This document shows positions 13,499-21,175 of a stretch of DNA of 22,082 bases, piece after piece. Position numbers and translations under genes: made by a program. The DNA lies in assembly GCF_900547735.1 (NCBI RefSeq), contig NZ_URHZ01000087.1:1-22082 (forward strand), given 5' to 3'. Every line of letters begins with the position of its first letter. The stretch's first letter is position 1. The notes beneath the pieces are model-generated. The model was not told the DNA's origin. It saw only the letters and a list, made by a program, of their open reading frames with translations, and did no database searches. This DNA is from an uncultured Clostridium sp. (GTDB lineage Bacteria > Bacillota > Clostridia > Lachnospirales > Lachnospiraceae).

Positions 13499-14743
13499 CT
13501 ACCGGCAATTACACTCGATTGCCTGATTTGGGCAGGTCATGTAACAGCGGCCGCATTCGAGACAGCTATAATGGTTAATTTGATATTTCCCATTGCCGTC
13601 GGGTGTAATTACATTTTTCATGCAGGCCTCTGCGCAGGCGCCGCAGCCGATACAGCTGCCGCCTATTTCATAGGCCCAGGGACGCACGGCCTGCTCTCCG
13701 AAAGAAAAACGTACCCGTGTAACCTCGTCATCCTCGGGCAGATGGAAGATTTCCCCTTCCCCTCTGTCGAGAATAAAAATGCGGAACATATCCAGGTCTT
13801 TGGCATACAGCGCCTTTGTCCCGGGATTTAACTGCCAGTATCTTTCATAGATTTCAGGAGCTTTTGACGGCTCCAAAAGCCTGACGTGGGCATTGATGCG
13901 CACGGAGAGGGCCAAATCTTTTACAGTCATTTCCGTTACACATCCCGAGAGACAGGGAGAGCGCATCAACTCGTGAAAGACGGGTTTTCCCTTAGCGACT
14001 CCAATGTACATGTTTTCTTCATCATCCAGAAAATGCAGCTCCAGGCCCCTTGTGGTCGGAGTGATGCCGTCTGTGGCAATGGTACCGAATATCATATATC
14101 CGCCGCGTCTGATAAAGCCGCAGGCGGCTTTTTTCTTTTCTTCGTTTGAGCTCGATTCGCTCAGCCCGAATACGGGAAGCGGATCAAAGGGGACGCCGGC
14201 CGATTCGGGCGCAGTATCCGCCCCTTCTTCGGCAGGGGCATCCGCTACCGGCACATACTGTCCGTTTATAAAATCCACAACCTTGCCGTTTTCAAGGCGT
14301 GTGTATTTATCCGTCATGAGGACGGTGAGGAAACAGTGCGGCATATCAATCCGGTTATAGACGATCGGACCGTGTTTCAGGCCGGCCGGACAGTAGATGC
14401 AGGTGTTGTCCGTCACCGTATAAGGCTCCCCATCCATATAAATAACGGCTTCTCCCCACTTCACATTGGTGTCGTCGCCTTTTTTCGTATAGGCAGGCAT
14501 GAAGAAAATCAGTTCATCCACATCGTGTACGTGTTCCCCGACAAATGGATTCTTTTCGGGTATTTCGTAAAACCATGAAAGTCCCATATGAGCCTTACAT
14601 GCTTCAAACAGTTCATTGGAAGAATAAGTCTGCCCGCGGGTACGGCCGGTGTTCAGATCACCCTCTTCATCGTACAGATCATCCAGGAGGGGAGGTCTGT
14701 AAGAGGGGGAGATGAAAAGATGTTCCCATTTCCTTTTTTTCAT
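13499..14743 (-). CDS. Three-domain cupin / FMN split-barrel-like / 2[4Fe-4S] ferredoxin protein
   Basis: 414 residues. Residues 55-145 look like a cupin, with metal-ligand pattern His71-x-His73, Glu77 and His124 (CPAGLKHGP). A Pro/Glu/Ala-rich linker (165-205) follows. Residues 206-345 resemble the pyridoxamine-5'-phosphate-oxidase-like FMN-binding split barrel (IFGTIATDGITPTTRGLELH; AHVRLLE). The C-terminus is a bacterial ferredoxin: Cys364/367/370/374 and Cys394/397/400/404, a CxxCxxCxxxC pair expected to bind two [4Fe-4S] clusters. It is probably a cytosolic redox enzyme; the substrate is unknown. The divergent APC permease carries the same operator, so the permease may import its substrate. 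AAAGGAG lies before the ATG. The cupin and barrel calls are moderate; the ferredoxin call is firm. Confidence 0.85.
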   Translation of the reverse strand: MKKRKWEHLFISPSYRPPLLDDLYDEEGDLNTGRTRGQTYSSNELFEACKAHMGLSWFYEIPEKNPFVGEHVHDVDELIFFMPAYTKKGDDTNVKWGEAVIYMDGEPYTVTDNTCIYCPAGLKHGPIVYNRIDMPHCFLTVLMTDKYTRLENGKVVDFINGQYVPVADAPAEEGADTAPESAGVPFDPLPVFGLSESSSNEEKKKAACGFIRRGGYMIFGTIATDGITPTTRGLELHFLDDEENMYIGVAKGKPVFHELMRSPCLSGCVTEMTVKDLALSVRINAHVRLLEPSKAPEIYERYWQLNPGTKALYAKDLDMFRIFILDRGEGEIFHLPEDDEVTRVRFSFGEQAVRPWAYEIGGSCIGCGACAEACMKNVITPDGNGKYQINHYSCLECGRCYMTCPNQAIECNCR

Positions 14744-14819
14744 AGCGGTAATCTCCTTTAAGTTTTTACTAAAAAGCTGTTTCTACTGTATTCGATGCAA
14801 TATCCTCAATACTGTCCTT

Positions 14820-14848
14820 AGAATACTATACATGTAAAGTGAAATCAA
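14820..14848 (-). promoter_or_regulatory. Promoter of the cupin-ferredoxin gene with operator in the spacer
   Basis: On the minus strand: TTGATT (14848-14843), 17-base spacer, TATTCT (14825-14820). The spacer is TCA plus CTTTACATGTATAG (14826-14839 on the plus strand), a palindrome with one mismatch. The arrangement is the same as in the divergent promoter at 14933-14961. Confidence 0.8.
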
Positions 14849-14932
14849 TATAAGAAATGAAAATAATAAAAAATCGGCATTTTTAACGAATAATAACCGT
14901 TATTTTCGGTGATAAAGCCGATGGAAATATTA

Positions 14933-14961
14933 TTGACTTCGCTATACATGTATAGTATAGT
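14933..14961 (+). promoter_or_regulatory. Promoter of the APC permease with perfect operator in the spacer
   Basis: TTGACT (14933-14938), 17-base spacer, TATAGT (14956-14961). The spacer is TCG plus CTATACATGTATAG (14942-14955), a perfect 14-bp palindrome that directly abuts the -10 box. A protein bound there would exclude RNA polymerase. The divergent gene has the same design, so both should share one regulator. The neighbouring TetR gene is the best candidate. Confidence 0.88.
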
Positions 14962-14967
14962 GAGATT

Positions 14968-15125
14968 AGGGAATGAAACGCGTAAACATTTCAAAACTTT
15001 ACACAAAACCTGAAACAGCGTTTTTCTGCGCGGCGGTGATGCCCAAAAAGAGCGCAGGACACGAAGGATTTACTGTTTTAAAAGAAACGGAAAATGGCGA
15101 AAGAGGATTAGGAGGAGGTAGCAGT
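14968..15125 (+). other. Long 5' leader of the permease mRNA
   Basis: The predicted transcription start is near 14968 and the preferred start codon at 15126, leaving about 158 bases. An in-frame ATG at 14973 would add 51 residues (MKRVNISKLYTK...) but sits only a few bases after the start of transcription, without a ribosome binding site. No known riboswitch was recognised. Confidence 0.45.
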
Positions 15126-16466
15126 ATGTCAGGTAAAGCGTCACACAGTGAGAAAATTTTAAGCAGGGCGGATTTGGTTATGCTGGCCGTGGGCAATGTA
15201 ATCGGCGGGGGGATTATGGCAGTCACGGGAATTGCGATTGGCATGACGGGGCGGTCGGCGGTATGGGCCTTTCTGTTTGCCTGCGTGCTCGTTTTATTTG
15301 AAGCGATCCCGCAGTTTTTTGCAGGCGGAACGATCCGTATGAACGGCGGTTTTTACACGCAGGCGGCAATGTTCGGCGGTAAATATTTTGCAGGCCTTTA
15401 TGCCGTAATATTTATCAGCTTCTTTTTCGGTGCATCGATGTATGCCTTGTCCTTTGCAGATTATGTGCTGGACTTTTTCCCGAATGTCAACGGAAGGTTA
15501 ATTGCTTTTGCCTGTCTGTCCGTTTTTTATCTGATCAACCTGTTCGGCGTAAAAATCGCCGCCAAGGTCCAGTATGTGCTTGTAGTGGTTCTGATTATAG
15601 CGCTGAGTACTTTTATCGGATTCGGCGTGTCTGAAATCAAACCGGGATTCTTCGGCGGAGATGATTTCTTTTTCGGCGGGTTTAACGGATTCATGTCAGC
15701 GACGGCTCTTCTGAGCATGGCTCCCAGCGGCGCGGTATTTATCATTAACTTTGGAAAACAGTGTAAGAAACCGACAAAGGATATCCCGTTTGCGATTATT
15801 GTCGGAACGCTCGTCGTGAGCCTTCTTTACACAGGCATGGCATTTGTAGCCGCGGGTGTCCTTCCGGTAGAGGAAGTGGCAGGCAAGTCCCTGGGCCTTG
15901 TGGCGGCGGAGATTTTCCCGAGACCTGTATACATCTTCTTCATGGTCGGCGGCGCCATGGTTGCGCTGATAACCTCACTGAACGCGTTGTTTGGATGGAT
16001 TACGCCTCCTCTGGCCCAGGCGTGTGAGGACGGCTGGTTCCCACGATTTCTGGCGGCCGAGAACAAGCGGTTTGGGACGAACCACTGGATCATGACGATT
16101 ATTTATCTGCTGACCGCATCCATTATTATCTTTGGCTGGGATATGTCGACCATTGCAAATGTCGGTAATTTCCTGGCAAGTGCGGCCACGGTTGTTATTT
16201 CACTCTGTCTGCTGACGCTTCCGAAGAAAATTCCGGATCTTTGGGAGAAATCGCCGTTCCACGTGTCACCGGGAGTTTACAAGGCGGGATGTATCGTCAG
16301 CGCCCTGGTGGATATCATGTTCTGTTACTTCCTGGCGATTGAGCTGACAAAGGCGGATATTATCGGTCTGTTCATCTATCTGGGCGTGGCTCTTATTTAT
16401 CCGTACCTGATGCTGAAATACAGCAAATCGGGTGTGGAGATTGAGGTCAGCTACGAGGAAGCCTGA
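15126..16466 (+). CDS. APC-superfamily amino acid/amine permease
   Basis: 446 residues and about 12 membrane helices. The first helix carries LVMLAVGNVIGGGIMAVTGI, the glycine-rich substrate-binding break typical of APC transporters. Other family features are GGFYTQAAMFGG after helix 2 and the unwound helix-6 region (MSATALLSMAPSGAVFI). It is an integral membrane transporter, probably driven by ion symport or exchange; the substrate cannot be told. The ATG at 15126 is chosen because GGAGGAGG lies upstream and the sequence before it has no membrane or conserved character. It is divergent from the cupin-ferredoxin gene under the same operator, and followed by a terminator and the TetR gene. The substrate may be the molecule handled by the divergent enzyme. 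Confidence 0.92.
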   Translation: MSGKASHSEKILSRADLVMLAVGNVIGGGIMAVTGIAIGMTGRSAVWAFLFACVLVLFEAIPQFFAGGTIRMNGGFYTQAAMFGGKYFAGLYAVIFISFFFGASMYALSFADYVLDFFPNVNGRLIAFACLSVFYLINLFGVKIAAKVQYVLVVVLIIALSTFIGFGVSEIKPGFFGGDDFFFGGFNGFMSATALLSMAPSGAVFIINFGKQCKKPTKDIPFAIIVGTLVVSLLYTGMAFVAAGVLPVEEVAGKSLGLVAAEIFPRPVYIFFMVGGAMVALITSLNALFGWITPPLAQACEDGWFPRFLAAENKRFGTNHWIMTIIYLLTASIIIFGWDMSTIANVGNFLASAATVVISLCLLTLPKKIPDLWEKSPFHVSPGVYKAGCIVSALVDIMFCYFLAIELTKADIIGLFIYLGVALIYPYLMLKYSKSGVEIEVSYEEA

Positions 16467-16543
16467 GTTTGCCAAATGCGGAGCGGGCGGTAACGATCCG
16501 AGACAAAGGCTGCTTTAGCAGTTGATAATCGATTACATAGTAT

Positions 16544-16577
16544 GCCGGACGGAGAATGGATCCGCCCGGCTTTTTTT
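16544..16577 (+). terminator. Rho-independent terminator after the APC permease
   Basis: GCCGGACGGA (16544-16553) pairs with TCCGCCCGGC (16561-16570) with one mismatch, followed by seven T (16571-16577). It separates the permease transcript from the TetR gene. Confidence 0.88.
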
Positions 16578-16585
16578 ACCTCCAT

Positions 16586-16619
16586 TTGATTTTTTCCCGG
16601 CCTTATCCTATAATAGGAT
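16586..16619 (+). promoter_or_regulatory. Promoter of the TetR gene with overlapping dyad
   Basis: TTGATT (16586-16591), 17-base spacer, TATAAT (16609-16614). The -10 lies in the dyad ATCCTATAATAGGAT (16605-16619). That dyad could be an operator, but it differs from the CTATACATGTATAG palindrome of the two neighbouring promoters. If the TetR protein controls those, it may not repress itself through the same sequence. Confidence 0.75.
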
Positions 16620-16669
16620 CAGAGGCTCAGTCTGTCTGGGCAATGAGACCGGTTGAGAGGTATGATTTT

Positions 16670-17350
16670 ATGAGGAACAGTGAAGAAGAAAATTCCAGAA
16701 AAGAGAAGGCGGAAGAATCAAAGAAGGAGATACTGAAGATTGCCTACGGACTTTTTCAAAAGTATGGCTATACAAAGACCAGCATGCGCCAGATTGCGGC
16801 GGATGCCGGGGTCAGCCACGGACTTATCACATATTATTTCAAAAATAAGCGGGAGGTGGCCGTAGAGCTGGTAAAGGGAAAGATGGGCCAGTTTGCCGAG
16901 GCGGTCCACCGCTATGTGGACTGGGAGAATGAACCTGCGCTCTATTCGGCGGTACTGGAGCGGCTGTCTTATACGGTTTTTTCCACCCCGATTTTTTTCG
17001 AATTCTATAAGGATGTCCTGAGGGAATATATCATGTTCGAGGTGCTGGCGGATTCCGGCATTGAGACGGATCTGCGCATCTGGAAGAAATACTGCCCCGA
17101 ACTTTCCGAGGAAGATGCGATCCGCACCGCCACCTATGGAAACTATGTTTCCGCCTGTATGGAGAGCGCCATGGTCCTGTACGGAAAGGAAAAACTGTAT
17201 TTAAAAGAGTCCATACCGGACAGCGTATTCCGTGTTTCCATCGGAATGTGGCATTTTCCGGACGAGCAGAAGATTATAGAGGAATGCTGCCGGAGAAGCC
17301 GCGAGATCGTGGAGCATATCCTGTGGGAGAACCCTGAGCTTTACAAATGA
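16670..17350 (+). CDS. TetR/AcrR-family transcriptional regulator
   Basis: 226 residues. The N-terminal helix-turn-helix is canonical: ILKIAYGLFQKYGYTKTSMR, then QIAADAGVSHGLITYYFKNK. The C-terminal ligand-binding half is helical and unassigned. The start at 16670 (MRNSEEEN) is preferred: GAGAGG lies about 10 bases before it. ATG 16643 is an alternative adding nine residues; the open frame to 16556 overlaps the terminator and promoter, so it is excluded. It lies just after the permease and has its own promoter. TetR proteins usually bind palindromes near their own gene, so the CTATACATGTATAG sites are its likely targets. Confidence 0.92.
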   Translation: MRNSEEENSRKEKAEESKKEILKIAYGLFQKYGYTKTSMRQIAADAGVSHGLITYYFKNKREVAVELVKGKMGQFAEAVHRYVDWENEPALYSAVLERLSYTVFSTPIFFEFYKDVLREYIMFEVLADSGIETDLRIWKKYCPELSEEDAIRTATYGNYVSACMESAMVLYGKEKLYLKESIPDSVFRVSIGMWHFPDEQKIIEECCRRSREIVEHILWENPELYK

Positions 17351-17382
17351 CGACGGCGGCCGGTGCGCATGCTCCGGCCGTC

Positions 17383-17438
17383 AATGAAAAACCGGGAAAA
17401 CATGCCCTGCAGAGGACGGGTTTTCCCGGTTTTTCATT
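17383..17438. terminator. Bidirectional terminator between TetR and IclR genes
   Basis: A perfect 19-bp stem pairs 17383-17401 with 17420-17438. It has A-rich and T-rich ends, so each strand reads as G/C stem followed by TTTTTCATT. It lies between the convergent TetR and IclR genes. A second G/C hairpin (17352-17382) directly follows the TetR stop. Confidence 0.9.
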
Positions 17439-17472
17439 GCTGTATGGAACCGCATTGCGCAGCTTAGATAGC

Positions 17473-18237
17473 TCAGCAGTTCTTTTGAAACGTATGTCCC
17501 ATATAATAAGATAATTCGGCCGCGCTGTGCTTCACCTGTTCCTCCAGGTGGTTCAGATGGGTATCATCGGCGACCCTGGAATACGGGGCGATAATCCCGA
17601 CCGATGCGGCAACCCTGCCCTCAATACCGAAAATCGGAGCTCCGATTCCCACTGCATCATGGACGTATTCACCGTGGGAGACCGCTATTCCGCGTTCACG
17701 TATTGTCCTGAGCTCGGAAGCCAGGGCATTGCGGCTGATCTGCGGGAAAGATTCCGGGCGGTCCAGGATGTTGTTCAGGTAATAGTCGATATATTTCTGG
17801 TCCTGGTAGGCCAGGAGGACCTTGCGGATGGCTCCGCAGTGAAGATCCATCTCATAACCGAATTCCTCCACCACCTTCAGATGGTTTGGACCGTCCATCT
17901 TATCCAGAACCAGGCCCTTGTCCCCTACCTGAATGATCAGATAGGAATCTTCCCTTGTATTATAGGAAAGATTTTTGAGGATAGGAAGCGCGGCTTCCTG
18001 GATGCGGACGTTGTTGGCGGCGGCGCGCCCGAGTGAAATCAGGGCCGGGCCAAGCTGATAAGTGTGTGCATGTTCATCGCGCATTACGTATTTCTTCTCA
18101 CAGAAGGTCTGGAGAATACGGTGAATGGTGCTGGGCGGAAGATCGGTCGCCTCAGACAGTTCTGCGATGGAGTATTTATGAGTAGTCTCTTTTAAAAGCT
18201 CCAAAAGTTCCATGGAGCGAAGGAGGCTCTGTATCAT
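17473..18237 (-). CDS. IclR-family transcriptional regulator
   Basis: 254 residues. The N-terminal winged helix is SIAELSEATDLPPSTIHRIL (about residues 23-42) and YQLGPALISLG is the linker typical of IclR. The effector domain has HCGAIRKVLLAY (about 132-143) and the late motif HGEYVHDAVGIGAPIFGIEGRVAASVGIIAP. GGAGGG lies about 9 bases before the ATG. It follows the acidic membrane protein gene by 18 bases and is probably co-transcribed. It is convergent with TetR. Its target and ligand are unknown. No catabolic operon lies next to it, so it may act at a distance, or be a second candidate regulator for the shared operators at 14826 and 14942. Confidence 0.92.
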   Translation of the reverse strand: MIQSLLRSMELLELLKETTHKYSIAELSEATDLPPSTIHRILQTFCEKKYVMRDEHAHTYQLGPALISLGRAAANNVRIQEAALPILKNLSYNTREDSYLIIQVGDKGLVLDKMDGPNHLKVVEEFGYEMDLHCGAIRKVLLAYQDQKYIDYYLNNILDRPESFPQISRNALASELRTIRERGIAVSHGEYVHDAVGIGAPIFGIEGRVAASVGIIAPYSRVADDTHLNHLEEQVKHSAAELSYYMGHTFQKNC

Positions 18238-18255
18238 AAGTGCAGTCCCTCCGTC

Positions 18256-18681
18256 TTATTCGGTCATCTCTTCAACGGTCACGGTGGTATCCGCCTGAGC
18301 GGTTTCCTTCTTATCTTCGGAAACTTCAGCTTCTTTCTCTGCTTTCACTTCCTCCGGAGCGGCGGCCTGTTCTTCGGCCTCAGACGTCTCGTCGGAGAGG
18401 GCGGAAACTTCTTCGTCTTCCGCGTCGTCCGGCTCTTCGCCGACGTCCTCTTTCACTTCCTCCGCTTTCCTGTCTGGTGTCAGGGAAACATAGTTGCGTG
18501 TTACGGGGCTGTCATTATCGTCTGTATCTTCAAATTCATCGAAATCATCTTCAAAATCATGGAACTCTTCGTCCAGTTCTTTATGGAAGGATTTGTACTG
18601 TAAGAAATAGGAAATTCCCGCTGCGGCCGCACCGGCGATTGCCGCAAAGGTTAAAAATTTTCCAATGTGTTTTTTTGCCAT
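18256..18681 (-). CDS. Membrane-anchored, highly acidic protein of unknown function
   Basis: 141 residues. A short basic start (MAKKHIGK) is followed by one hydrophobic, alanine-rich helix (about 9-26), then a strongly acidic, low-complexity tail rich in Glu, Asp and Ala (for example DEEFHDFEDDFDEFEDTDDN), probably disordered. AAAGGAG lies 7 bases before the ATG. It resembles short anchored proteins seen near groESL in Lachnospiraceae, from memory. No catalytic motif is visible and no function is assigned. It is divergent from groES and likely forms an operon with the IclR gene. A TATAAT on the minus strand near 18760 may be its promoter, but no -35 was found. Confidence 0.78.
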   Translation of the reverse strand: MAKKHIGKFLTFAAIAGAAAAGISYFLQYKSFHKELDEEFHDFEDDFDEFEDTDDNDSPVTRNYVSLTPDRKAEEVKEDVGEEPDDAEDEEVSALSDETSEAEEQAAAPEEVKAEKEAEVSEDKKETAQADTTVTVEEMTE

Positions 18682-18817
18682 AATAAGACTCCTTTCTGTA
18701 ATTAAGCTTATTGTAATACGGATTTACCAAAAAATAAAGGGATTCTAAGAATAAATTATAAAAGATGTAATAAAATAGGGTTGCACCCTTACAACAGGGC
18801 GGTGGCGGAAGATGCAT

Positions 18818-18855
18818 GAAAAAGGCGGAATGTATCCTTTCTTAGGAGACCGCCT
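18818..18855 (-). terminator. Possible minus-strand terminator upstream of groES
   Basis: AGGCGG (18823-18828) pairs with CCGCCT (18850-18855) and encloses TCCT/AGGA. On the minus strand the stem is followed by TTTTT. It would end any antisense transcript from groES. It could also be a leader structure or chance. The rest of 18682-18890 shows no gene. Confidence 0.3.
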
Positions 18856-18891
18856 GATAAAAACAGGAAAGAATGTAAAAAATGTATAAAG

Positions 18892-18918
18892 TTAGCACTC
18901 AACTATTGACAGTGCTAA
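18892..18918 (+). promoter_or_regulatory. CIRCE operator (HrcA binding site)
   Basis: TTAGCACTC, 9 bases, CAGTGCTAA: the classical CIRCE inverted repeat with one deviation, C for G at 18910 in the right arm. That base forms part of the -35 box TTGACA (18906-18911). HrcA binding should repress groESL and release on heat shock. Confidence 0.97.
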
Positions 18919-18934
18919 CAAAGCGTGGTATAAC
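18906..18934 (+). promoter_or_regulatory. groESL promoter
   Basis: TTGACA (18906-18911), 17-base spacer, TATAAC (18929-18934). The -35 overlaps the right half of CIRCE. The leader to groES is about 108 bases. Confidence 0.92.
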
Positions 18935-19048
18935 TTGTTTTGTAAATGAAAAACACATTAAAGGCCTGAGTGCATAAGAGATGCACAATGCAAAGTACAT
19001 TATGAAAAGCAAATAAAAACAAGACAAAACAGTAAGGAGGAGTCAGTA

Positions 19049-19333
19049 ATGAAATTAGTGCCATTATTTGACAGAGTTGTTTTAAGACAGTTGGTTGCAG
19101 AAGAAACCACCAAATCCGGTATCGTTTTACCAGGCCAGGCAAAAGAAAAGCCACAGCAGGCTGAAGTAATCGCAGTAGGCCCGGGCGGAGTAGTAGACGG
19201 CAAGGAAGTAACAATGCAGGTTAAGGTAGGCGATAAAGTTATCTATTCCAAATATTCAGGAACAGACGTTGAACTGGACGAAGAAAAATATGTTGTCGTA
19301 AAACAGAACGATATCTTAGCTGTTATCGAGTAA
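19049..19333 (+). CDS. groES: Co-chaperonin GroES (Hsp10)
   Basis: 94 residues, full length. The start KLVPLFDRVVLRQL, the mobile loop (EETTKSGIVLPGQAKEKPQQ) and the end KYVVVKQNDILAVIE are all standard. It forms the heptameric lid of GroEL and helps ATP-driven folding of cytosolic proteins. AAGGAGGAG lies before the ATG. It is first in the operon, 44 bases before groEL, and controlled by CIRCE/HrcA. Codon use is biased toward A/T-ending codons compared with flanking genes, consistent with high expression. Confidence 0.99.
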   Translation: MKLVPLFDRVVLRQLVAEETTKSGIVLPGQAKEKPQQAEVIAVGPGGVVDGKEVTMQVKVGDKVIYSKYSGTDVELDEEKYVVVKQNDILAVIE

Positions 19334-19377
19334 ATAGTTACAATAATAAGACAGAATAATTTGGAGGTTGATGAACC

Positions 19378-20997
19378 ATGGCAAAAGAAATTAAATATGG
19401 CGTTGAAGCCAGAAAAGCTCTTGAATCAGGCGTAAATCAGTTAGCAGATACAGTCAGGGTAACACTTGGACCGAAAGGAAGAAACGTAGTTCTCGACAAA
19501 TCCTTCGGCGCTCCGCTTATCACAAACGACGGTGTGACAATTGCAAAGGAAATCGAACTTGCAGATGCATTTGAGAACATGGGCGCTCAGCTGGTAAAAG
19601 AAGTTGCCACAAAGACAAATGATGTGGCCGGTGACGGAACAACCACAGCTACGGTCCTTGCACAGGCTATGATTAATGAAGGAATGAAGAACCTGGCAGC
19701 AGGCGCTAACCCAATCGTGTTAAGAAAAGGCATGAAGAAAGCCACAGAAGTTGCCGTTGAAGCGATCAAGGGAATGAGCACACCGGTAAAGGGCCAGGCA
19801 GACATCGCAAGAGTTGCGGCTATCTCTTCCGCTGACGAAGAAGTGGGCCAGATGGTAGCAGACGCTATGGAGAAAGTTTCCAAAGACGGCGTTATCACAA
19901 TTGAAGAATCCAAGACCATGAAGACAGAACTTGACCTGGTTGAAGGAATGCAGTTCGACAGAGGTTACATCTCCGCATACATGGCAACAGACATGGAGAA
20001 GATGGAAGCAAACCTCGATGATCCATATATCTTAATCACAGACAAGAAGATTGCCAACATCCAGGAAATCCTTCCTCTTTTAGAGCAGGTTGTGCAGGCA
20101 GGCGCCAAGCTGTTAATCATCGCCGAGGATATCGAGGGCGAGGCTCTGACCACTCTGATTGTCAACAAATTAAGAGGAACCTTCACCGTAGTGGGTGTTA
20201 AAGCTCCAGGCTACGGCGACAGAAGAAAAGAGATGTTAAAAGATATCGCTATCCTTACAGGCGGTACGGTAATCTCAGAAGAATTAGGCCTTGACTTAAA
20301 AGACACAACCATGGATCAGTTAGGCCGTGCAAAATCTGTTAAGGTTCAGAAAGAAAACACAATTATCGTTGACGGTATCGGCGATAAGAGTGAAATTTCC
20401 GATAGAATTGCCCAGATTAAAGCTCAGATTGAAGAGACAACATCTGATTTCGACAGAGAGAAACTTCAGGAAAGACTTGCAAAACTGTCCGGCGGCGTTG
20501 CCGTTATCCGCGTAGGCGCAGCGACAGAGACAGAGATGAAGGAAGCAAAACTCCGTATGGAGGATGCTTTATCCGCAGCAAAGGCAGCCGTGGAAGAGGG
20601 AATCATTGCAGGCGGCGGTTCTGCATACATCCACGCAGCAACAGAAGTTGAGAAATTAGTTGCAGGCCTTGATGGAGACGAGAAGACAGGCGGACGCATT
20701 ATCCTCAAAGCATTAGAGTCCCCACTGTTCCACATCGCAGCCAATGCAGGTCTGGAAGGCTCCGTTATCATCAACAAAGTAAAAGAAGCTCCTGTTGGAA
20801 GAGGATTTGACGCATACAAAGAAGAGTATGTAGATATGATGGAAGCCGGTATCCTGGATCCGACTAAAGTAACAATCAGCGCTCTTCAGAACGCAACAAG
20901 CGTAGCTTCCACTCTGCTTACAACAGAAACAGTTGTAGCGAATATCAAGGAAGACGCTCCTGCTATGCCGGCAGGCGGCGGAATGGGAATGATGTAA
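19378..20997 (+). CDS. groEL: Chaperonin GroEL (Hsp60)
   Basis: 539 residues, full length. Conserved marks include VTLGPKGRNVVLDKSFGAP, the ATP-binding NDVAGDGTTTATVLAQA with its catalytic Asp, the apical region (YISAYMATDMEKMEANLDDP), and GGGMGMM at the C-terminus (short Gly/Met tail). It forms the double-ring folding chamber with GroES. TTGGAGG lies upstream, 10 bases from the ATG. It is transcribed with groES from the CIRCE promoter and ended by the hairpin at 21064-21118. No duplication or frame break is seen. Confidence 0.99.
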   Translation: MAKEIKYGVEARKALESGVNQLADTVRVTLGPKGRNVVLDKSFGAPLITNDGVTIAKEIELADAFENMGAQLVKEVATKTNDVAGDGTTTATVLAQAMINEGMKNLAAGANPIVLRKGMKKATEVAVEAIKGMSTPVKGQADIARVAAISSADEEVGQMVADAMEKVSKDGVITIEESKTMKTELDLVEGMQFDRGYISAYMATDMEKMEANLDDPYILITDKKIANIQEILPLLEQVVQAGAKLLIIAEDIEGEALTTLIVNKLRGTFTVVGVKAPGYGDRRKEMLKDIAILTGGTVISEELGLDLKDTTMDQLGRAKSVKVQKENTIIVDGIGDKSEISDRIAQIKAQIEETTSDFDREKLQERLAKLSGGVAVIRVGAATETEMKEAKLRMEDALSAAKAAVEEGIIAGGGSAYIHAATEVEKLVAGLDGDEKTGGRIILKALESPLFHIAANAGLEGSVIINKVKEAPVGRGFDAYKEEYVDMMEAGILDPTKVTISALQNATSVASTLLTTETVVANIKEDAPAMPAGGGMGMM

Positions 20998-21063
20998 TCC
21001 CAGGTTTCCGTATCCCTGTAAGGGTAAGGCAGTATCTGTAAAATAACGGAATCATTAATATAG

Positions 21064-21118
21064 AAAAGGAATGCGGAAAGCAGCCCGGACAGACCGGCGC
21101 TTTCAGCATTCCTTTTTT
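21064..21118 (+). terminator. Terminator of groESL
   Basis: AAAAGGAATGC (21064-21074) pairs with GCATTCCTTTT (21106-21116). The inner stems are GAAAGC/GCTTTC and CCGG/CCGG. T runs from 21113 to 21118. A long, strong rho-independent terminator 66 bases after groEL. Confidence 0.93.
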
Positions 21119-21141
21119 CGTTGTTCGACAGGAAGGTTCTC
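21115..21141. repeat. Second copy of the end of the intergenic repeat
   Basis: TTTTCGTTGTTCG followed by GTTCTC at the end recurs from 11498-11524 with 25 of 27 bases identical. It begins in the T tract of the groEL terminator, as the first copy lies in a terminator-rich repeat. It may be part of a dispersed, terminator-associated element. Confidence 0.6.
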
Positions 21142-21175
21142 CGAACTCCCCCTGAACAATGAAAGAACCCTCCGA

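Noticed and set aside
14973..15125. N-terminal extension of the APC permease from ATG 14973
   Set aside because: The codon lies only a few bases past the predicted transcription start, has no ribosome binding site, and the extension has no family resemblance; ATG 15126 has GGAGGAGG.
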